In this document: one piece after another, positions 15,474 through 22,995 of the stretch | Layout of the letters: every line of letters starts with the position of its first letter | How positions within the stretch are numbered: position 1 is the first letter of the stretch | NCBI RefSeq assembly: GCF_003457605.1 | Contig: NZ_QRAN01000029.1 | Coordinates: forward strand, 1-32,610 | DNA: 32,610 bases | Source: Seongchinamella sediminis | GTDB lineage: Bacteria; Pseudomonadota; Gammaproteobacteria; Pseudomonadales; Halieaceae | Reading direction: 5' to 3' | Translations under genes and position numbers: made by a program | The notes under the pieces: model-generated | Told to the model about the DNA's origin: nothing | The model's input: the letters and a program-made list of their open reading frames with translations, nothing else | Database searches by the model: none

Positions 15474-16562
15474 CTACGTCATCTTTTTTTTTTCGGTATC
15501 GGATATTTGGTTACCGGTGGCTGTATCAAATTCCAGAACCACGTCATCACCTACGGCGTGGAGATAGGGCTTTACTTCAGCCTCGGTGGGCTCGGATGTT
15601 TGCGGGCTGGCTCCCTGCGGCGGCTCGTCCATCCCGGTTTCGTTTGCCGAAGAATCCTCAGGGGAGGGGGGGGCAACTGTCGCCGGGCTGAATGGTTCGA
15701 ACTCGTCCTCAACTTCAAAGTCTTCCCTGGACAGCTCAGTCCCGGCGGCCAGGTTCTCGGCCTGTAGCTCCTCGATAACCTCGCGCAGTTCAGCGGCGCC
15801 AAGTTGATGCCGCTGTTCCACCGTGCCGTGCAAGAACAAGCGGCTGCAGATCAGGTTGATTCTGCGCGGTATGCCCTCGCTGAACTTGTGAATCAGCGGG
15901 TAAATCGCCTTGCTGAGGGCCGGGTCACCCTGCCAGCCAACCTTGTTCAGGCGGTGGATGATGTAGGCTTCCGTCTCCTCCTGTTCCAGGGCATTGAGGT
16001 GACTTGCTGCCACTATGCGTTGATGTACCTGTTCCAGCGCCGGGCTCAACACCAGGTCGCGCAACTCGGGTTGCCCCAGGAGAAAAATCTGCAGTAGCGG
16101 CTTACCGTTCTCCTGGATATTGGTCAGCAGGCGCAGCTCCTCCATGGCGGATTCGGAGAGGTCCTGGGCCTCGTCGACAATGAGCAGGGCGCGGCTTCCC
16201 TCGCGATGCCAGCGGCGCAGGAGCAGGCCCAGATGCTGGAGCAACTCGCCTTTCTCGACAATGCGGTGATCCACCCCGAAGTCATAGGCGGCTACTTTCA
16301 GCAGGTCGTCTGCATGCAACTGGGTGCACACCAGGTTGGCGGTCTTTACATTTTCATCGGCGAGGCTCTCGATGAGTTCGCCAATCAGCGTGGTCTTGCC
16401 GGTGCCGGGACGGCCAGTGATCATGACAAAGCCTTCGGCGCGCATGAATGCATAGGCCATATAGGCGCGTGCCTTGGCATAGCACTTGTGATCGTAGCAG
16501 AAGCGGTGGTCCGGACTCAGCCGGAAGGGCTCTGCTTGCAAGTTGTAGAAGATGTCTTCCAT
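15474..16562 (-). CDS. PEP-CTERM-locus secretion ATPase (ExeA/GspA-like AAA ATPase)
   Basis: 362 residues in the zero frame. The N terminus DIFYNLQAEPFRLSPDHRF is the hallmark of the ExeA-type ATPase subfamily found in PEP-CTERM loci. Walker A is GRPGTGKTT (50-58), Walker B LLIVDEAQ (126-133), and an Arg-rich helix-lid region with EGIPRRINLICSR follows at about 230. The AAA part ends near residue 270; then comes an acidic Pro/Ser/Glu linker to the end. The zero frame stops (TAG 15474-15476) three codons after GAA AAA AAA AAG, a perfect A-AAA-AAG slippery heptamer; a -1 slip continues into the OmpA protein. It lies 88 bp after the UDP-glucose dehydrogenase gene. Expected role: energising assembly of an export or sorting complex at the inner membrane. 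Confidence 0.88.
   Translation of the reverse strand: MEDIFYNLQAEPFRLSPDHRFCYDHKCYAKARAYMAYAFMRAEGFVMITGRPGTGKTTLIGELIESLADENVKTANLVCTQLHADDLLKVAAYDFGVDHRIVEKGELLQHLGLLLRRWHREGSRALLIVDEAQDLSESAMEELRLLTNIQENGKPLLQIFLLGQPELRDLVLSPALEQVHQRIVAASHLNALEQEETEAYIIHRLNKVGWQGDPALSKAIYPLIHKFSEGIPRRINLICSRLFLHGTVEQRHQLGAAELREVIEELQAENLAAGTELSREDFEVEDEFEPFSPATVAPPSPEDSSANETGMDEPPQGASPQTSEPTEAEVKPYLHAVGDDVVLEFDTATGNQISDTEKKKMT
15483..15493 (-). other. A10 slippery site, likely -1 frameshift joining ATPase and OmpA frames
   Basis: On the minus strand ten A are followed by G. In the ATPase frame they read GAA AAA AAA AAG, containing A-AAA-AAG, the heptamer used by E. coli dnaX. A -1 slip changes the sequel from Met-Thr-stop to Asp-Asp-Val-Val and an uninterrupted 341-codon frame through the OmpA domain. 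No obvious internal Shine-Dalgarno stimulator was seen upstream. Transcriptional slippage in the A run or a miscounted homopolymer would look the same. Confidence 0.6.
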
Positions 16563-16650
16563 GAGCTGTTTTTACCTGACATTCATGCCAATGGCAAAAG
16601 CTTTGCAGACAAATACCGGGTTTACAATGGGCCTTGCTCGATACCTCGAG

Positions 16651-17955
16651 TTAGCGGCCGACGCAGGAGTAGGTAAAACCCTTGGCTTCAACCGTTTCTC
16701 TCTCGTAAATATTGCGCAGGTCTACCAGCACCTTGCCCTTCATCAGTGACCTGACCTGATCCAGGTTGAGGCCGCGATACTGGTTCCATTCGGTCATCAG
16801 CACCAGTGCGTCTGCGCCAGTAATCGCGTCCTCCACGGAATCGACCAGTTGCACGGCATCCGGCAGCAATGGCCGTGCCTCTTTCATGCCCTCCGGATCA
16901 TGTGCCCTGATGAGCGCTCCCCGGTCGGCCAGGGCAGGCAGAATCGCCAGGGAGGGTGCGTCGCGCATGTCGTCGGTGCCCGGCTTGAAGGTGAGCCCCA
17001 GCACCGCAATGGTTTTGTCGGCCTCCGAGCCGCCCAGGGCCTCGCGGATCTTGGCCACCATGCGCGCTTTCTGGGAGGCGTTTACCTCTACAACCGCCTC
17101 GACGATGCGGCTTGATGCCCCATGTTCCTGGGCCATACGAATGAGGGCCTGGGTGTCCTTGGGAAAACAGGAACCACCATACCCGGGCCCGGCGTGGAGA
17201 AACTTCTTGCCGATACGTCCGTCCAGGCCCATGCCCTTGGCCACGGCATGGACATCGGCCCCGGTTTTCTCGCATAGCTGGGATATCTCGTTGATGAAGC
17301 TGACCTTGGTCGCCAGGAATGCATTTGCCGCGTATTTGATCAGTTCCGCGCTTTCCAGGCTGGTGGCGAGAATGGGGGCCTCGATCAGGTTGAGGGGGCG
17401 GTAGAGCTCGCGCAGCAGCTGCTCCGCACGCTCGGATTCGACGCCGATCACCACCCGGTCAGGTCGCATGAAGTCGCTGATGGCAGACCCCTCGCGCAGG
17501 AACTCGGGGTTGGAGGCCACGTCGAAATCGGCAGTCGGGTTTACCTTACTGAGCACCCGGCGGACCTCTCGCGCCGTTCCCACGGGTACCGTCGACTTGT
17601 CGACAATGACGGTATAGCCCTGGAGATGCTCGCCTATTTCGGCTGCCGCCGCATAAACATATTTAAGATCCGCATGGCCGTCTCCGCGCCGGGTCGGGGT
17701 GCCCACGGCGATAAAGACCAGGTCAGCGTCCGCCACCGCAGGCCCCAGCTCGGTTGAGAAGTTCAGGCGACCAGACTCTACTCCCTGCTGGACCAGTTTC
17801 TCCAGGCCGGGCTCGTAGATGGGGATCTTGCCCTTTTGTAAGGCCTGAATGCGCGCTTCATCCTGGTCGATACAGGTGACACTGGCGCCGAACTCGGCGA
17901 AACAGGCCCCGGATACCAGGCCCACGTAGCCGGCGCCCACCATTACCACGTTCAT
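16651..17955 (-). CDS. ugd: UDP-glucose 6-dehydrogenase
   Basis: 434 residues, normal length. It oxidises UDP-glucose twice with NAD+ to UDP-glucuronate in the cytoplasm. Rossmann motif GAGYVGLVSG (7-16), the STVPVGT loop (121-127), EFLREGSA (151-158) and the catalytic cysteine Cys263 in GGSCFPKD are all present. A clear AGGAGA ribosome-binding site precedes ATG 17955. It starts nine bases after the stop of the epimerase gene, so the two are cotranscribed: its product is the substrate of that epimerase. It feeds uronic acids to the exopolysaccharide. Confidence 0.95.
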   Translation of the reverse strand: MNVVMVGAGYVGLVSGACFAEFGASVTCIDQDEARIQALQKGKIPIYEPGLEKLVQQGVESGRLNFSTELGPAVADADLVFIAVGTPTRRGDGHADLKYVYAAAAEIGEHLQGYTVIVDKSTVPVGTAREVRRVLSKVNPTADFDVASNPEFLREGSAISDFMRPDRVVIGVESERAEQLLRELYRPLNLIEAPILATSLESAELIKYAANAFLATKVSFINEISQLCEKTGADVHAVAKGMGLDGRIGKKFLHAGPGYGGSCFPKDTQALIRMAQEHGASSRIVEAVVEVNASQKARMVAKIREALGGSEADKTIAVLGLTFKPGTDDMRDAPSLAILPALADRGALIRAHDPEGMKEARPLLPDAVQLVDSVEDAITGADALVLMTEWNQYRGLNLDQVRSLMKGKVLVDLRNIYERETVEAKGFTYSCVGR

Positions 17956-17964
17956 ACTGTTCTC

Positions 17965-18969
17965 CTATGCCTGGTATTCGAGGTACCAGTCCACGAAATT
18001 CGCGATACCCTGCCCGGTGGGTGTTGCCGGCCGGTAGCCGACATAGTCCTCCAGGTCATCGACGTTGGCATACGTTGCGGCAACGTCTCCCGGCTGGATG
18101 GGCAGCATCTGCTTGTCTGCAGTTTTACCCAGTGCTTTTTCGATCGCAGCGATGAAATCCAGCAGCCTTACCGGATTATTGTTACCGATGTTAAACAGCT
18201 GATAGGGGGCCGGGCTGGTGCCGGGGTCGGGCTTGTTGCTGTCCCAGTCGGGGTTGGGGGTGGCGGGCTTGTCCAGAAGCCTGACCACGCCCTCGACAAT
18301 GTCATCGATATAGGTGAAATCCCGGAGCATATCGCCGTTATTGAATACCTTGATCGGCTCGCCCTGCAGAATGGCCCGGGTGAAGAGGAACAGCGCCATG
18401 TCCGGTCTTCCCCAGGGGCCATAGACGGTAAAGAAACGCAGCCCTGTCGTTGGCAGTCCGTAGAGATGCGAGTAGGTATGGGCCATCAACTCATTGGACT
18501 TTTTGCTCGCGGCGTACAGTGAAATCGGGTGGTCCACGTTGTCGTGCACCGAAAAGGGCATGGTGGTATTGAGGCCGTACACTGAACTGCTCGAAGCGTA
18601 TACCAGGTGGCCAATCTTCTGGTGGCGGCAACATTCCAGCACGTTGGTAAAGCCGACGATATTGCTGTCGACGTAGGCGCGGGGATTCTCCAGCGAATAG
18701 CGGACTCCCGCCTGGGCAGCCAGGTTGATGACCGCGTCAAAGCGGTGATCCGCGAACAGGGCTTCCATCGCCGCCCGGTCGGTAAGGTCGGTTTTGCTGA
18801 AGGTAAACCCGGCGTGGTTTTCAATAAGCGCCAACCGGCTCAGCTTCAGATTGACATCGTAGTAATCATTGAGGTTGTCCAGCCCGACAACCTCGTCACC
18901 ACGTTCGAGCAATTTTCTGGAGGTATGGAAGCCGATGAAACCGGCGGCGCCTGTCACTAGCACTTTCAT
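17965..18969 (-). CDS. UDP-glucuronate 4-epimerase (SDR-type NAD-dependent epimerase)
   Basis: 334 residues from ATG 18969, which yields the family-typical N terminus [13 protein letters not shown]; the frame is open to 19116 but the extra residues do not look like protein of this family. NAD-binding GAAGFIG (7-13), SSSSVYG (126-132), and catalytic Tyr152/Lys156 in YAASKKS are present. The [13 protein letters not shown] and [12 protein letters not shown] segments are those of CapI-type UDP-glucuronate epimerases, which make UDP-galacturonate. Its gene precedes ugd by nine bases. Other UDP-sugar 4-epimerase specificity cannot be excluded, but the pairing with ugd supports this one. Confidence 0.9.
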   Translation of the reverse strand: MKVLVTGAAGFIGFHTSRKLLERGDEVVGLDNLNDYYDVNLKLSRLALIENHAGFTFSKTDLTDRAAMEALFADHRFDAVINLAAQAGVRYSLENPRAYVDSNIVGFTNVLECCRHQKIGHLVYASSSSVYGLNTTMPFSVHDNVDHPISLYAASKKSNELMAHTYSHLYGLPTTGLRFFTVYGPWGRPDMALFLFTRAILQGEPIKVFNNGDMLRDFTYIDDIVEGVVRLLDKPATPNPDWDSNKPDPGTSPAPYQLFNIGNNNPVRLLDFIAAIEKALGKTADKQMLPIQPGDVAATYANVDDLEDYVGYRPATPTGQGIANFVDWYLEYQA

Positions 18970-19172
18970 GGTCGGTTTGGCAGCGGGGCATTCGCCCATT
19001 CTGTCCCGGGGATTGGTTAACCTGCCATGATATAGGCCGCACGAAGCTATGCAAACCGGTGATTGGCTATTTTGGGAACTGGTTCCGGTGCAGTGATGCC
19101 CGCTTGCTGCTTTCACTCTGCTGTCGGACGCGCATAATGGGTCTATAGGTTTCCCGTACCCCGGAACAGGAC
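18970..19172. promoter_or_regulatory. Divergent gap between epimerase operon and pyrophosphatase-like gene
   Basis: 203 bp. On the minus strand TATATC near 19029-19034 could be a -10 box for the epimerase-ugd-ATPase operon, but no -35 hexamer stands at 16-18 bases. No hairpins or sigma-54 motifs of quality were found. Confidence 0.25.
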
Positions 19173-19670
19173 ATGCAGAGGCGAACTGACGGCGTAAATG
19201 AAGCTTCCCCGCCCGTGGTGGAAGTCACCATCGAAATCCCCAGGGGTAGCTTCCTCAAGCGGGGCAGTAACGGCCATATAGATTTCGTCTCACCTGTTCC
19301 CTGTCCCTTCAACTACGGTTCGGTTCACAGCCACATCGGCGGTGAGGGAGACTACCTGGACGCGGTAGTGCTGGGGCCTCGTATGGCAGCCGGTACGCGC
19401 GTGCAGATGCCAGCCTGGGGTGCAGTGGGCCTGTCCGAACGGTTTATGTACGACGATAAGCTGATTTGTGCCAGCGAACCCTTATCCGAGCGTCAGCGGC
19501 AAGGCGTGTTGTCTTTCTTCTACCTGTATGCCCGCTGCAAGGGCCTGCTGAACCTGGTTCGCGGCCAGCGAGGGAAGTCCCGCTGTGAAGGTTGGGGCGA
19601 GGCCAGGGCGGCTATTGCCAGGGCAAGCCCGGCGGAGGATCTTGCCATAGTGCCGAAGATCGGTTTTTAA
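19173..19670 (+). CDS. Inorganic pyrophosphatase-like protein, divergent
   Basis: 165 residues. The fold signature of family I soluble pyrophosphatases is recognisable: [27 protein letters not shown] and [11 protein letters not shown] followed by [18 protein letters not shown]. Compared with E. coli PPase, the first metal-binding aspartate of DGDPVD is Glu here (GEGDYLD), and the later TDEAGED region is altered to SERFMYDD, so activity may be reduced or changed. The C-terminal third is basic and Arg-rich. AGGAC precedes ATG 19173. It lies beside genes that use nucleotide sugars, whose synthesis releases pyrophosphate, but it is on the opposite strand and need not be functionally linked. Confidence 0.7.
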   Translation: MQRRTDGVNEASPPVVEVTIEIPRGSFLKRGSNGHIDFVSPVPCPFNYGSVHSHIGGEGDYLDAVVLGPRMAAGTRVQMPAWGAVGLSERFMYDDKLICASEPLSERQRQGVLSFFYLYARCKGLLNLVRGQRGKSRCEGWGEARAAIARASPAEDLAIVPKIGF

Positions 19671-19760
19671 GCCGATACCGGGAACGGCCGGATCAATGTT
19701 CAAATACAGTTACTTTCTCATCCAAGCAGTCCCCCAGACCATGCAACTGATTTCCTGTAC

Positions 19761-21293
19761 TCAGTGGCTTTTACGATACTGGGGCAAGGTTTGCGCCTCC
19801 GGATACAGGTCCACCATCGATTCCGGGCTACCCATCTCGTTGATGATCTGGGCGTTGTCCCGGCGCAGCAAGGCCGGTTCCGCCACGCCGCAGGAATGGG
19901 CTATCACCTCCACCTCGTGCATCAGGTTGTGGGCGTAATGGGCCACGCGCTCGGCCTTGTCCTCGGGTACCAGGCCGTGCTGCAGATCTTCGTCGTGGGT
20001 GGTGATACCGGTGGGGCAGGTGTTCCGGTTGCACTGCAGGGACTGGACGCAGCCGAGGGCAAACATGAACCCACGGGCTGAATTGACGCAATCCGCCCCC
20101 AGGCAGAGCGCCGCTGCCACGCCGGAAGGATTGATCATTTTACCCGAGCAGATCACCTTGATCCGCTCCCGCAGCCCGTATTCCACCAGCTTGTTGACCA
20201 CCAGCGGCAGGCTGCGGTTCAGGGGCAGGCCCATATAGTCGATCAGGCTCTGGGGGGCGGCGCCGGAGCCGCCATCGGCGCTGTCGATGGTGATGAAATC
20301 GGGGGCATAGTCCAGGCCCCGCTGGTGTATTTTCTGGCAGAACTCGTCCAGCCACAGCGACTGGCCGATAACGGCCTTGATGCCGGTGGGTTTACCGGTG
20401 ACCTGCCGGACCCGGTGAATCATGTCCAGCAGCTCATCCAGGGAGCTGATATCCGGGTGCCGGTTGGGGCTGATAGAGTCCACGCCCTCGGGAATCCCGC
20501 GGGTGCTGGCAATCACCGCAGTGACCTTGGCCCCGGGCAGAATGCCGCCCTTGCCGGGTTTGGCGCCCTGGGACAGCTTTATTTCAAACATCCTCACCTG
20601 CTCGTGAGCGGCCAGAGCCTGCAGCCTGGCGTCGCTGAGATTGCCGCTGGCATCGCGCACCCCGTACTTGGCGGTGCCGATCTGGAACACGATGTCGCAG
20701 CCCCCCTGCAGGTGGTAGGGAGAGATGCCGCCCTCGCCGGTATTGAGCCAGATACCCGCCTTGCGGGCACCCGAGGACAGGGCGGTGATCGCGGGGGCCG
20801 ACAGGGCGCCAAAACTCATCGCCGAAATATTGAAAAACGCGGTGGTCGAGTAGGGGGTCTGGGCGAAGCCGTGGCCGAAGTCGATGGAACTGCGTGGCCC
20901 CAGTTCCTCGTCCAGTGGCGGGAACAGGTCGTTGAGGAATATGTAGTCCCCCGGCTGGTTGAGTGGGTGGGTGGAACCAAAGGCGACGGTGGCGTCCAGG
21001 TTCTTGGCGGCGCGGTAGATCCAGGAGCGCTGGGCCCGGTTAAAGGGCAGTTCCTCCCGGTCCAGGGCGAAAAAATACTGACGGAAAAACTCGCCCATGT
21101 GCTCGAAGAAATAGCGAAAACGGCCGATAACCGGGTAGTTGCGACGGATGGTCTGGGAGGTCTGGGTGACATCGACGAAATACATCCAGGCGATGGCCAG
21201 AATCAGTATGCCACCGGCAACCGTGAATAGCAGGGCACTGACTTCGACAAATGTCTGCGCGAAGTCTTTTAGTGCGTCCATTTCCATATCCAC
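19761..21293 (-). CDS. Membrane-tethered FMN-binding glutamate synthase-like protein
   Basis: 510 residues, matching the stand-alone FMN domain of GltB, without the glutamine amidotransferase domain. One membrane span at about residues 18-40 (LLFTVAGGILILAIAWMYF) anchors it. The FMN-barrel motifs DFITIDSADGGSGAAP and VICSGKMINPSGVAAALCLGAD are clear, and Cys415, Cys421 and Cys426 (CVQSLQCNRNTC) form the 3Fe-4S site as in GltB. The start is ambiguous: GTG 21293, ATG 21287 or ATG 21281. This family is widespread and of uncertain reaction; without the amidotransferase it may use ammonia or another substrate. No clear link to the polysaccharide locus. Confidence 0.88.
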   Translation of the reverse strand: MDMEMDALKDFAQTFVEVSALLFTVAGGILILAIAWMYFVDVTQTSQTIRRNYPVIGRFRYFFEHMGEFFRQYFFALDREELPFNRAQRSWIYRAAKNLDATVAFGSTHPLNQPGDYIFLNDLFPPLDEELGPRSSIDFGHGFAQTPYSTTAFFNISAMSFGALSAPAITALSSGARKAGIWLNTGEGGISPYHLQGGCDIVFQIGTAKYGVRDASGNLSDARLQALAAHEQVRMFEIKLSQGAKPGKGGILPGAKVTAVIASTRGIPEGVDSISPNRHPDISSLDELLDMIHRVRQVTGKPTGIKAVIGQSLWLDEFCQKIHQRGLDYAPDFITIDSADGGSGAAPQSLIDYMGLPLNRSLPLVVNKLVEYGLRERIKVICSGKMINPSGVAAALCLGADCVNSARGFMFALGCVQSLQCNRNTCPTGITTHDEDLQHGLVPEDKAERVAHYAHNLMHEVEVIAHSCGVAEPALLRRDNAQIINEMGSPESMVDLYPEAQTLPQYRKSH

Positions 21294-21405
21294 AGTATTG
21301 TCCCGGTAGTGTGCGAGGGAGACAGTTTAGCTGCGGGAGGGACTTATCCGCCAGCCGAAAATGCTGGTGGAGCGGGTATGAACCGGTTTGGTCCAGTGGG
21401 CTGGC

Positions 21406-22677
21406 TCAGGGCTGGGACGTCAGTTTCTCTTCCTCGAGTTTCAGCCGGGCAAGACGTTGCTCGAGGGCCTCCAGCTGGCGCTTGCGGGTTTCTTCCAGTT
21501 GCCTGAGGCGTTCCTGGGCGTCGTGCTGGGCACGCTCTTCCCGTTCCCACAGTTCAGTAAGCTTGTCCTCTCGATCGTGTTCGGTTTGCTCGCGCAGGGT
21601 GCGTATTTCCTCCAGCTCGGATTCGAGCTGCTGCTCGTGTTCCTGGCGCCGGGCCTGCAGGTGGCCCAGTGCCTGGTCATAGTCCTGCTGCACTGACTCC
21701 AGCCGGGTCTCGAGCGCTTTGGCCTCCTGGTCGCGGGCCTGCTCCGCAGCGGCGATCAACTGGTCGAATTCGGCGACATCCCTGAGCACCTGTTCCCTGA
21801 CGGCAGCAATCTGCGCTTCCAGTTGGGCGATGTTGTTTTCTGCCTCACGCTGGCAGCTGTCCCGGTCCAGGTGCAACTGCTCGGCGGCGGATTGCGATGC
21901 GGCGATCCGGCTGCGCGCTTCGTCGTCTGCGTGCTTGGTTTGCTGCTCCAGCTGGCGCTGCTGCGCCTGTTCCTCCTCGCCGAGAGCGGCCATGCCCTGT
22001 TCCAGCTTTTCGCGGCTCTGCGCCTCCAGCGCCTGCAGGCGGCTGAATTCGTCCTGGCTGGCCAGCAATACTTCCTCGCGCTGGAGCTTGATCTGCTCCA
22101 GGGCAGCGCTGGTTTCGCTTTTGATCTCGTCCTGCATCTGCTGCAATTGCTCGACCCGGCTGGCGAGTGCGGCCTCGGCGTCGTGTCGCAGTGAACGCAG
22201 CCTGGCCAGGACTTGCTCTTTCGGTGGTTCACTGGCCAGCTGGTCCGTGACGGTTTCCAGGAGCGCTTCGGGCTCGGGTTCGGACTCGGGATCGTGCGCT
22301 TTTGCGATGGGTTCGGGGGGCGGTTCCCGGCGCGATGGCACCGAGATGATTTCTCCCCGTCGCGGGAAGTGCAGGGCAGCCGGATCCGGGGTCGATACCC
22401 GGGTAAATATCTCCGGGGCAGAGGACGTTGAATTGGCTGCTGGCCGATCGCTGGGGACCAGCTGGGCCACCCCGCCAAGATCGGTTATGCGGCGGTAGTA
22501 ATCCGCTGCAGCCTTGCGGTCCAGGTTGCTGCGCAAAACGAAGGCATCGCCGGAAAACAACTCATCCAGCACCAGCGGATCACGGATACGGAACAGCTCG
22601 GCAAAACCATGCCGTACCTGGTCGGGTTCGTGATCGGGGAGTATGTCTCCCTTGAAGGTTAGGTCAAACCGTTTCAC
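21406..22677 (-). CDS. Coiled-coil protein with small N-terminal conserved domain
   Basis: 423 residues from GTG 22677, chosen because a purine-rich AAGGGAAAACGG lies directly upstream and because the conserved domain begins there (KRFDLTFKGDILPDHEPDQV). The first 75 residues resemble a short domain that recurs at the N terminus of many gammaproteobacterial proteins, with a LDELFSGDAFVLRSNL segment. After a Pro/Ser-rich linker, residues about 150-423 are a nearly continuous Glu/Gln/Ala/Leu coiled coil without a membrane span or signal peptide. It is presumably cytoplasmic. Function unknown; it lies 112 bp upstream of the FMN protein gene, on the same strand. Confidence 0.8.
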   Translation of the reverse strand: MKRFDLTFKGDILPDHEPDQVRHGFAELFRIRDPLVLDELFSGDAFVLRSNLDRKAAADYYRRITDLGGVAQLVPSDRPAANSTSSAPEIFTRVSTPDPAALHFPRRGEIISVPSRREPPPEPIAKAHDPESEPEPEALLETVTDQLASEPPKEQVLARLRSLRHDAEAALASRVEQLQQMQDEIKSETSAALEQIKLQREEVLLASQDEFSRLQALEAQSREKLEQGMAALGEEEQAQQRQLEQQTKHADDEARSRIAASQSAAEQLHLDRDSCQREAENNIAQLEAQIAAVREQVLRDVAEFDQLIAAAEQARDQEAKALETRLESVQQDYDQALGHLQARRQEHEQQLESELEEIRTLREQTEHDREDKLTELWEREERAQHDAQERLRQLEETRKRQLEALEQRLARLKLEEEKLTSQP

Positions 22678-22995
22678 CCGTTTTCCCTTGTCCTGCGTCC
22701 TTGTAGGGGGTCGAATGTAGATTGATGGAAAAAGTAAAGCCACCAAAACCTGGCGAAATGTGTAGAATTTGGATGGGTTCTAAATAGGGTAGGGGGCTGA
22801 ACTTACCAGGGCGGCTCCTGGGCGCTGGCTTTCTGCTGGTCTGTATCGATAGTCAGCTGCTGATACAAAGGCTAGCGTACGCTAGCCTAAGTTCCACCAC
22901 GCTACTGCACTTGCTTACAGGCGCTTACCGACATTGGTAGCTGCGGGGCGTTTTACTCCGCAAGCGCTGGCAGAGGCGCCTGTCTAATATCTATC
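22678..22995. other. Noncoding gap between dockerin-protein and coiled-coil genes
   Basis: 318 bp without a credible gene. It contains a perfect 20-bp palindrome at 22869-22888 (separate entry) and an 8-bp inverted pair ACAGGCGC (22917-22924) and GCGCCTGT (about 22975-22982) around a roughly 50-base centre. It must hold the 3' end signal of the dockerin-protein operon and the promoter of the coiled-coil gene, both minus strand. Confidence 0.4.
22869..22888. terminator. Perfect 20-bp palindrome, possible terminator or operator
   Basis: AGGCTAGCGTACGCTAGCCT equals its own reverse complement. As RNA it can fold into an eight-pair stem with the loop GTAC. On the minus strand it lies about 108 bases after the dockerin-protein stop and is followed by TTTGTATC, a poor T tract. 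It may alternatively be a protein-binding site for the downstream gene. Confidence 0.4.

Noticed and set aside
20325-21230. Long open frame on the plus strand opposite the FMN glutamate-synthase gene
   Set aside because: Translation has no domain or sensible composition and lies fully antisense to a gene with clear FMN and 3Fe-4S motifs; a GC-rich shadow frame.
21719-22498. Ser/Cys/Arg-rich open frame opposite the coiled-coil gene
   Set aside because: Composition is the mirror of Glu/Gln-rich coiled coil codons; not a real protein.
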